Source: Spirochaetota bacterium
GTDB lineage: Bacteria; Spirochaetota; Spirochaetia; SZUA-6
Reading direction: 5' to 3'
DNA length: 6,414 bases
Assembly: GCA_003641675.1 (NCBI GenBank)
Contig: QNBI01000128.1
Span: forward strand, 1 to 6,414
Shown one piece after another: positions 1 to 5,523 of the stretch. Under the pieces are notes generated by a model. That model did not search any database and was not told the origin of the DNA. It saw only the letters and a list, made by a program, of their open reading frames with translations. The position numbers and the translations under genes are program-made. Position 1 is the first letter of the stretch. Each line of letters opens with the position of its first letter.

Positions 1-1
1 G

Positions 2-265
2 ATATATGAATATGAGGATGCTTATTATAGCAGATTCAGCAGTTCTGTGTTTTGTAAGGAGTGTAAAAAAGAAGGCTATCTAAGTCTCCCTGCCGAAGGC
101 AGAAGTTATCTTAAAAGTACTTTGAAGATGGAAATGGAGGAGGCGTTAAAGGTTGATATGAAAAATAGGTTAATTGCTGCTGTAAAAAACTTTTTATATA
201 ACGCGGTGGAGAATTATTTGGACAGTCCCCTTAAATCACTGCAGAGCGGAGGAGGTATACTGTGA
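2..265 (+). CDS. recO: DNA repair protein RecO, C-terminal part (5' end outside window)
   Basis: The frame is open from the left edge to the TGA at 263-265, giving 87 residues, so this is the tail of a longer gene. A GTG at 47 could be taken as a start, but the frame continues upstream of it and the conserved pattern spans it. Visible features are a Cys-x2-Cys pair (CKEC, the second half of the RecO-type zinc finger), then a helical stretch, then the ending LDSPLKSL, which resembles the (K/R)PLKS tail typical of RecO. The first Cys pair would lie just beyond the edge. RecO loads RecA onto SSB-coated single-stranded DNA with RecR in RecF-pathway repair, in the cytoplasm. The stop overlaps the start of thpR by four bases, and recJ lies downstream in the same run, which fits a repair role. 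The identity rests on a short fragment, so it is likely but not certain. Confidence 0.72.
   Translation: MYEYEDAYYSRFSSSVFCKECKKEGYLSLPAEGRSYLKSTLKMEMEEALKVDMKNRLIAAVKNFLYNAVENYLDSPLKSLQSGGGIL
248..255 (+). promoter_or_regulatory. Shine-Dalgarno site that fixes the thpR GTG start
   Basis: GGAGGAGG lies six bases before the GTG at 262, inside the end of the upstream recO frame. It supports GTG 262, and not the second GTG at 268, as the thpR start. The overlap with the recO stop suggests translational coupling. Confidence 0.75.
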
Positions 266-813
266 GAGTGTTTCTTGCGCTTCCGCTGCCGGAAGAAACA
301 AAAACTATCCTTAAGTCAATTAACAAGAAGATTAAAAAGTTATATAGTGAGCTTAAATTTGTAAATACGGAGAATATGCATATAACGATGCATTTTTTTG
401 GGGAACTTCCGGATTACAATGTGGAGGAATTAAAAAGGATATTGGAAAATCCGGCTTTAAAAGTACCTGTAATAAAATCAGAATGCGGCTCTCTAGATTT
501 TTTCCCTTCTTCGGGAAAGCCCAGAGTTATATATATAAATTTACAAGAGGGCGGTGATTTTATTTCACAGTATCAGAATAAATTGGAAGATATGCTGGAG
601 GATGCAGGTTTTAAAAGAGAGCAAAAGGTTTTTAAACCGCATATGACTCTTGCACGTAATAAATATTTGTTTATCGACAGGCATAAACTTAAAGAACTGA
701 CCATCTCAGATGGGCCTTTTTTTATTGACAGGCTTGTTTTATATAAGTCCATACTGCATAAACACGGTCCCGAATATATAAGTTTAAAGACGGTTTATTT
801 TAAGCAGAATTAG
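262..813 (+). CDS. thpR: RNA 2',3'-cyclic phosphodiesterase (LigT/2'-5' RNA ligase family)
   Basis: This 183-residue protein has the usual length for the bacterial LigT/ThpR branch of the 2H phosphoesterase superfamily. Both catalytic HxTx motifs are present: HITM at residues 40-43 and HMTL at 127-130. The opening (MRVFLALPLPEE) and the segment near the end (LYKSxLxxxGPEY) are also family hallmarks. Known members hydrolyse 2',3'-cyclic phosphate RNA ends to 2'-phosphates and can join tRNA halves through a 2'-5' bond in vitro. The physiological role is poorly understood. The protein should be cytoplasmic, since no signal or membrane segment is seen. The GTG start is supported by a strong Shine-Dalgarno site and overlaps the recO stop. 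The next gene begins 14 bases after its stop, so it is almost certainly in the same transcript. Nothing looks truncated or damaged. Confidence 0.93.
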   Translation: MRVFLALPLPEETKTILKSINKKIKKLYSELKFVNTENMHITMHFFGELPDYNVEELKRILENPALKVPVIKSECGSLDFFPSSGKPRVIYINLQEGGDFISQYQNKLEDMLEDAGFKREQKVFKPHMTLARNKYLFIDRHKLKELTISDGPFFIDRLVLYKSILHKHGPEYISLKTVYFKQN

Positions 814-827
814 AATGGGAGACAGAT

Positions 828-2138
828 ATGAGAGCAATTGATGTTATTTTAAAAAAACGTGACGGCAAAGTACTAACAGAGAAAGAGATAAATTATTTTA
901 TTCAAGCATATACAAAGGATGAAATTCCGGATTATCAGGCTTCTGCTTTTTTAATGGCCGTTTTTTTTAAAGGGATGAGTTTTCAGGAGAGCAGCATGCT
1001 GACCATGGCTATGATTAATTCCGGAGATGTCTATGATTTAAGTAATGTAAAAAAACCGCTTGTGGATAAACATTCCACTGGGGGGGTGGGAGATAAGGTT
1101 TCCATTATACTTGCGCCTCTGGCAGCGGCATGTGGTGTAACAGTTCCAATGATGAGTGGACGTGGTTTGGGTCATACAGGAGGAACGCTGGATAAACTCG
1201 AATCTATCCCCGGCTATTCTACGCAGTTAAATGTTGATAGATTTAAAGAAGGGTTAAACAGAATTGGATTTTGTATGATAGGTCAGAGTGAGAAAATAGT
1301 TCCTGCAGACAGAAAGATGTACGCTCTTCGAGACGTTACAGGTACAGTAGAATCAATTCCGTTAATTACTGCCAGTATTCTCTCCAAAAAATTCGTAGAG
1401 GGTGCGGAAGCTCTTGTGTTCGATGTTAAATGCGGATCAGGAGCCTTTATGAAAAATATAGACGATGCAACTCTGCTCGCCAATTCTCTTGTACAAACAG
1501 GGACAGAGCTTGGCAAACAGGTAATTGCTGTTATAAGCGATATGAATAACCCGCTGGGTCGTATGGTTGGGAATTTTTTGGAAGTTAGAGAGTCTATTGA
1601 ATGTCTTAAGGGAGCGGGGGATAAGGATTTGACAGAATTAACCTTAAAACTGGCATCGTGGATGGTGGTAGCCGGAGGCATTAGAGATAATCAGGAGACT
1701 GCGGAAAAATTGTGCATAGAGAAGCTTAAGGACGGTTCTGCTTTTAAGAAGTTTCTTGAAAATGTGAAATTTCAGGGTGGCTCCACAGATGTAGTGGAAA
1801 ATCCAGATAAAGGTCCGAAATCCCGGCATAAACTGGAAATAAAAAGCAATAGCAAAGGTTACATTAAAGGTATAGATGCATATAAAATAGGCAGAGCTTC
1901 CGTTATTCTCGGTGCAGGCAGGGCAAAAAAAGAGGATGATGTTCTGCCGGGAGTAGGAATAGAAATACTTAAACGGGAAGGCGACAGGGTGAAAAAGGGA
2001 GATACTCTATGTATTTTACATATTGATGATCTTTCCCGTTCGGAAGAAACCGAAAAACTTATTAAAGATGCTTATGCATATTCTGATACCGAAATTAAAA
2101 AACATGGAAGAGTATTAAAAGAGATTGTTATGTCATGA
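828..2138 (+). CDS. deoA: Thymidine / pyrimidine-nucleoside phosphorylase
   Basis: This 436-residue protein has the full length of the family (about 430-440). It catalyses phosphorolysis of thymidine or related pyrimidine nucleosides to the free base and (deoxy)ribose-1-phosphate, in nucleoside salvage in the cytosol. Visible motifs are the phosphate-binding stretch DKHSTGGVGDK (80-90), the family signature SGRGLGHTGGTLDKLES (110-126), and the base-binding residues R168, S183 and K187 in ALRDVTGTVESIP and ITASILSKKF. A C-terminal alpha/beta domain ends the protein. From memory, Bacillus-type enzymes with broad specificity carry Lys near position 108, while E. coli DeoA carries Met. Here it is VPMMSGRG with Met108, so I lean to a thymidine-preferring (DeoA-like) enzyme, although the overall length and residue numbering match the Bacillus Pdp type. 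The ATG is preceded by GGGAGA at a six-base spacing. The stop overlaps the recJ start (ATGA). Confidence 0.93.
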   Translation: MRAIDVILKKRDGKVLTEKEINYFIQAYTKDEIPDYQASAFLMAVFFKGMSFQESSMLTMAMINSGDVYDLSNVKKPLVDKHSTGGVGDKVSIILAPLAAACGVTVPMMSGRGLGHTGGTLDKLESIPGYSTQLNVDRFKEGLNRIGFCMIGQSEKIVPADRKMYALRDVTGTVESIPLITASILSKKFVEGAEALVFDVKCGSGAFMKNIDDATLLANSLVQTGTELGKQVIAVISDMNNPLGRMVGNFLEVRESIECLKGAGDKDLTELTLKLASWMVVAGGIRDNQETAEKLCIEKLKDGSAFKKFLENVKFQGGSTDVVENPDKGPKSRHKLEIKSNSKGYIKGIDAYKIGRASVILGAGRAKKEDDVLPGVGIEILKREGDRVKKGDTLCILHIDDLSRSEETEKLIKDAYAYSDTEIKKHGRVLKEIVMS

Positions 2139-4243
2139 AGTGGAAAAAAGAGAAAATTGACGCCGGTGAAGTAAGGGAAATTGCAAAACAATACAAAGTT
2201 AACTTAATTGTCGCATCTATACTTGTCCGCCGCGGAATTACATCACAGAAAGAGATAAAATATATTCTGGAAAACAGTATAGAATTTCTTCATAATCCTT
2301 TTCTTTTTTCTAATATGGAAGAGGCTGTAGATAGGATAAATGCTGCAATTGAAGGCGACGAAAAAATAACAATATTCGGCGACAGAGATGTGGACGGTAT
2401 AACATCAACTGTTATTCTTTACGAAACCTTAAAGAAAATGGGGGGAGATGTGTCGTGCCTGCTGCCAGAGGGAGAGAATGACTATGGCCTTTCAAAGGAT
2501 ATTATTTCTCAAATAGCGGAAGAGGGCACTGAGCTTTTAATTACTGTTGACTGCGGTATAACAAGCACGGAAGAAATTTCTCTTGCTTCTAAAAATGGCA
2601 TAGATACTATTATTGTGGATCACCATAATGAACAGGGTAAACTTCCCGGAGCAGTTGCCATTATAAATCCCAAGGTGAAAGGATGCAGATATCCTTTTCG
2701 TGAACTTTCGGGTTGCGGTGTTGTTTCCAAACTGGTCTGGGCCCTGTATTTTTCAAATTCTTCCTTTTACGGCTCAAGTGTGAGTCTGGTTAATGTTAAA
2801 CCGGCAAATGATTCCTACATTATAGAAGCAGTTAAAATGCATAATCTTGTCCGCACAGATAAGATGATTGAGAATATTGTTCCGGGTATAACGAATTATG
2901 AAAAAACACGGCTAGATGATTTTCTAAAAGGCGATGATATACTTGTTCTAAATACAGATGAACAGTTAAGGACTTTTAAAAGAATATTCGGAGAGGATTT
3001 TGATATAGAATTAAACGATTTACAGCCATATATAGATGAATTGCTGCCTGAATTTTCCAATATGAGTCTCTTGAGAATAAAAGAGGCAAGGAAATATTCC
3101 CGTTACAGTGAAGAATTAAAAGATGAAATTGATGTCCTTGCGGATTTATTCGTATCTCTTGTTATTGAAAAGGAAAAAACACTATTAAAGGAATATGCCG
3201 AAATACTGGATCTGGTCGCTTTGGGTACTCTTGCCGATTTAATGCCGCTTGTAGATGAAAACAGGATACTTGTAAAAAAGGGAATGGAGGCCCTGAACAG
3301 CACAAATCGGTATTGGCTTAGAGAACTTCTTACAAGGCAGAATATCAATGCCAAAAGACTTCGTACAAATGACATTGCATGGCAGATATCTCCCGTACTC
3401 AACGCTGCAGGGCGCATGGGGGAGCCGGAAGCTGCTTTACAGCTGCTCCTTACGGATAGCGAGGAAGAAGCCGCAGAATTCTCGGATAGAGTATTTGAAC
3501 TTAATAAAAAGAGGAAAGCGGAAAGTGCAGATGCCTGGAACAAGGTAACAAAACAGGCAAAGAATTCCTTTGAAAAAACCGGCGGGAAATTTATTTTAGC
3601 TTATGCCCCCTCCATAAACAGAGGTGTTACGGGAATTGTTGCTTCACGGCTTGCATCCAGCTTTCGTGTACCTGTAATTGTAACTACAAGAGTAGAGGAT
3701 AGGGTTGTTGGTTCCTTAAGAAGCAAAGCGAATTTTTCAATTAAGGATTTTTTAAACGGCTTTTCCAAACTGCTGAGCAATTTCGGAGGTCATGACTTCG
3801 CAGCAGGTTTCAGTATGCCCTATGAAAATTTCGAAACCTTTAAGAAGATGTTTTATGAAAGGGTAGATGAGATTGATGTTCCTGAACAGACAGAAACAGA
3901 GCTTTACATAGATGCAGAAATTCCACCAGATTATCTACAGCCAAATATAAAGGATATTGTAGACTTGTTTGAGCCTTTTGGAGAAAAAAATCCTCCTTTA
4001 AATTTTCTAACAAGGGGTATTATTCTAAAGAGCTATGAATTAATGGGTAAAAAAGAAGCTGTGCATGTTAGAATGCTTTTTGATACGGGGAAATACAAAT
4101 GGCCTGCAGTTTACTGGAACGGAGCAGAAGATATTAAAGGAATATCACCGGGTGATGCTGTTGATATTATCTATAGAATTACAACAAATTATTATCAGAG
4201 CATGGAGAATACCCAACTTTCTATTATTCAGATAAGTAAATGA
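2135..4243 (+). CDS. recJ: Single-stranded-DNA-specific 5'-3' exonuclease RecJ, long form with insert
   Basis: RecJ digests single-stranded DNA 5' to 3' in RecF-pathway recombination, mismatch repair and base-excision repair. All main DHH-family motifs are visible: GDRDVDGITS (82-91; usually GDYDxDG, so Tyr is replaced by Arg but the metal-binding Asp residues remain), VDCGIT (138-143), VDHH (161-164), LSGCGVVSKL (191-200) and LDLVALGTLADLMPL (358-372). The DHHA1 half follows, with GRMGEP (426-431), GVTGIVASRL (497-506), GSLRSKANFSIKDFL (526-540) and FGGHDFAAGFS (550-560). From about 585 to the end is the OB-type C-terminal domain, including EPFGEKNPPLNF. At 702 residues it is about 130-140 longer than common RecJ proteins (around 560-580). 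The excess lies between residues about 207 and 350 and is described separately. The frame is intact across it. The ATG overlaps the deoA stop and no strong ribosome-binding site is visible, so translational coupling is likely. Confidence 0.95.
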   Translation: MKWKKEKIDAGEVREIAKQYKVNLIVASILVRRGITSQKEIKYILENSIEFLHNPFLFSNMEEAVDRINAAIEGDEKITIFGDRDVDGITSTVILYETLKKMGGDVSCLLPEGENDYGLSKDIISQIAEEGTELLITVDCGITSTEEISLASKNGIDTIIVDHHNEQGKLPGAVAIINPKVKGCRYPFRELSGCGVVSKLVWALYFSNSSFYGSSVSLVNVKPANDSYIIEAVKMHNLVRTDKMIENIVPGITNYEKTRLDDFLKGDDILVLNTDEQLRTFKRIFGEDFDIELNDLQPYIDELLPEFSNMSLLRIKEARKYSRYSEELKDEIDVLADLFVSLVIEKEKTLLKEYAEILDLVALGTLADLMPLVDENRILVKKGMEALNSTNRYWLRELLTRQNINAKRLRTNDIAWQISPVLNAAGRMGEPEAALQLLLTDSEEEAAEFSDRVFELNKKRKAESADAWNKVTKQAKNSFEKTGGKFILAYAPSINRGVTGIVASRLASSFRVPVIVTTRVEDRVVGSLRSKANFSIKDFLNGFSKLLSNFGGHDFAAGFSMPYENFETFKKMFYERVDEIDVPEQTETELYIDAEIPPDYLQPNIKDIVDLFEPFGEKNPPLNFLTRGIILKSYELMGKKEAVHVRMLFDTGKYKWPAVYWNGAEDIKGISPGDAVDIIYRITTNYYQSMENTQLSIIQISK
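2753..3184 (+). other. RecJ internal insert resembling a degenerate DnaQ-like exonuclease fold
   Basis: This segment encodes about residues 207-350 of RecJ. In common RecJ proteins LSGxGVxxKL is followed within a few tens of residues by LDLVALGTxAD; here about 155 residues separate them. By eye the segment follows the order of a DEDD/DnaQ domain: a strand then IIEAVKM (229-235) and ENIVPG (246-251), like IIEIGAVK...LVNPG; then DDILVLNTDEQLRTF (267-281), like the lvaHNxxFDxxFL helix; IELNDLQPYIDELLP (291-305), like the ELxDTLxLAxxLxP step; and LKDEIDVLADLF (328-339), like the HxALxDAxAxAxLF end. Key metal ligands would be replaced: the DxE position reads N220/K222, the motif II Asp aligns with Gln277, and the last HxxxxD reads E326/E331. 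If the alignment is right the domain is inactive and probably structural or used for binding. This is pattern reading only; no structure or profile search was run. Confidence 0.5.
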
Positions 4244-5187
4244 AAAGTTTAAAAATTATTCTTCTCTTAAATATAATACTAATTGGGTGTGTATATACGT
4301 ATGCAGATAGCAGTACACTACCGGCCGTTCTGGTGCCGCCCTCTGTTAGAAGGGGCTATCCGTTAAAAACACTTATACTTATGTCCGATTCTGTTTCTAA
4401 TATTTTAATTGAACTTTTACATGGCGGGTCGGTATTGTTTAAAACACATGCTTTCCCTGCAGGAACAACTAAGAATAAGCACATATGGATAGGACTGCTT
4501 GGCATTCCCAGCTATTTAGAACCGGGAGCTTACAGTATTAGGATTATTGGAGAGGGCGGTGCTAGAGAACTTAGATACAGAAGAACAGTTAACGTTATAA
4601 ACGTTCGTTATAATCATGAGAAAATAAGCCTAAACACTTCTTTGACAGAGCTAAGAAACAGAAAAGACCCCCTTGTAAAGGAACAGACCAAAGAACTTAT
4701 AAAAATACTCTTTAACTTCGATAAAAATGCTCTCTTTAATACAGGTGTATTTTTTAAACCTGTGGAGGGAAGAATGAGTGCGCGTTTCGGAGACAGACGC
4801 CTGTACAGTTATGCAGATAACAGAACGGCACACAGTATTCATAACGGAATTGATTTTGCAGTTCCGGTTGGCACTCCGGTACATGCCTGCGGTGACGGCA
4901 GGGTTGTATTTGCAGACAACCGTGTAATAACCGGCAAATCGGTTATTATAGAACATTTACCTGAAGTGTATTCAATTTACTATCATCTTTCTAAGATAGA
5001 TGTTAGAAAAGATGAGCTTGTTAAGAGAGGTAAAATAATCGGAGAATCCGGTGTAAGCGGTCTGGCGACAGGGCCTCATCTTCACTGGGAGGTAAGGGTT
5101 TCCGGGGTTGCCGTAGATCCTGAAATATTTCTTAAAAATAAAATTATTGACAAAAGCCTTATTTTAAGTAATATTCTAGAACAATAG
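4240..5187 (+). CDS. Exported M23 (LytM/lysostaphin-type) zinc metallopeptidase
   Basis: This 315-residue protein is expected to cut peptide cross-links of peptidoglycan outside the inner membrane. A basic start and hydrophobic core (residues 2-17) form a signal peptide. LIGC at 14-17 fits a lipobox with lipidated Cys17, but TYA-D (cut after Ala22) would suit signal peptidase I, so lipoprotein versus free periplasmic form is open. Residues about 25-125 look like a beta-rich N-terminal domain that I cannot name. The M23 domain covers about 172-298. It has zinc ligands H201 and D205 (IHNGID), H249 (YYHLS), and H280 and H282 (GPHLHWEV), so the full catalytic set is present and it should be active, unlike EnvC/NlpD-type activators. 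The ATG overlaps the recJ stop by four bases. No clear ribosome-binding site is seen, which suggests coupling to recJ. The precise cellular substrate and partner are unknown. Confidence 0.9.
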   Translation: MKSLKIILLLNIILIGCVYTYADSSTLPAVLVPPSVRRGYPLKTLILMSDSVSNILIELLHGGSVLFKTHAFPAGTTKNKHIWIGLLGIPSYLEPGAYSIRIIGEGGARELRYRRTVNVINVRYNHEKISLNTSLTELRNRKDPLVKEQTKELIKILFNFDKNALFNTGVFFKPVEGRMSARFGDRRLYSYADNRTAHSIHNGIDFAVPVGTPVHACGDGRVVFADNRVITGKSVIIEHLPEVYSIYYHLSKIDVRKDELVKRGKIIGESGVSGLATGPHLHWEVRVSGVAVDPEIFLKNKIIDKSLILSNILEQ

Positions 5188-5198
5188 TAATATTTCGG

Positions 5199-5211
5199 AA
5201 GGGGGTGATTT
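5199..5211 (+). promoter_or_regulatory. Extended Shine-Dalgarno site of rpsU
   Basis: AAGGGGGTGATTT can pair with the conserved 16S rRNA 3' end (GGAUCACCUCCUU) over about 13 contiguous positions, using Watson-Crick pairs plus G-U wobbles at 5203, 5210 and 5211. The GGAGG-equivalent core is 5201-5205. Eight bases of spacing then lead to 5214, an ATA codon. The GTG at 5205 lies within the pairing region and so is a poor start. Confidence 0.65.
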
Positions 5212-5423
5212 ATATAGCCTCAATTGTTATAGGCGATGAGGAGCTTCTTGAAAAGGCAATAAAGAGATTTAAAAGGCAGGTAGAGAAGGAAGGTATTATT
5301 CGGGAGTGGAAAAAGAGAGAATTCTTTGAAAAACCCTCTACCATACGCAACCGTAAAAAGAAATCTATGGAGCGTAAGCGCCTTAAAAAAATAAGAAAGC
5401 TCGGCCAGTTGCGCAGTCATTAA
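5205..5423 (+). CDS. rpsU: 30S ribosomal protein bS21 (true start probably ATA at 5214)
   Basis: The product is a small, very basic protein of the bS21 family, matching it through [26 protein letters not shown], then [10 protein letters not shown] and a Lys/Arg-rich tail. bS21 binds the 30S platform near the anti-Shine-Dalgarno end of 16S rRNA and assists initiation. The coordinates given use the first conventional start, GTG 5205 (72 residues). That start gives a MIYI extension ahead of the usual MASIVI beginning, and the GTG sits inside the Shine-Dalgarno sequence. An ATA codon at 5214 would give [14 protein letters not shown] (69 residues), which fits both the family N-terminus and an eight-base spacing. 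AUA starts are rare, so this needs direct proof. The gene begins 17-26 bases after the M23 peptidase stop and ends just before the terminator, so it is the last gene of the run. An additional promoter of its own is possible but I see none. Confidence 0.9.
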   Translation: MIYIASIVIGDEELLEKAIKRFKRQVEKEGIIREWKKREFFEKPSTIRNRKKKSMERKRLKKIRKLGQLRSH

Positions 5424-5428
5424 AAAAT

Positions 5429-5452
5429 GAGACCCCCTCGGGTCTCTTTTTT
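5429..5452. terminator. Rho-independent terminator, likely bidirectional
   Basis: GAGACCC (5429-5435), loop CCTC, GGGTCTC (5440-5446) form a perfect seven-pair stem followed by six T residues on the plus strand. This ends the rpsU transcript five bases after its stop. Six A residues at 5422-5427 precede the stem, so on the minus strand the hairpin is also followed by a T tract. It can therefore stop the convergent permease transcript too. No other hairpin with a T tract is visible between here and that gene's stop at 5524. Confidence 0.92.
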
Positions 5453-5523
5453 AGTTTTTAATCTGTTGTTTGCAGCGCATAGAACATTGTTTATTGCATT
5501 TAAAAAAAAGACCACGTAAATAT

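Noticed and set aside
1079..1090. G-rich run as a possible frameshift site in the phosphorylase
   Set aside because: The run encodes the conserved TGGVG phosphate-binding loop in the correct frame and the reading frame is intact on both sides.
1283..1681. A 132-codon open frame on the minus strand inside the phosphorylase gene
   Set aside because: It lies antisense to highly conserved catalytic sequence, the translation shows no recognisable motif, and no ribosome-binding site supports it.
3103..3543. A 146-codon open frame on the minus strand and a 66-codon plus frame inside recJ
   Set aside because: Both are low-complexity shadows (Ser-rich on the minus strand) of the conserved RecJ DHHA1 region, which has clear motifs in its own frame.
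5453..5523. Intergenic stretch between the terminator and the permease stop searched for a small RNA or gene
   Set aside because: It is about 70 bases of AT-rich sequence with no convincing hairpin, promoter or open frame; it is most simply the 3' tail of the permease transcript.
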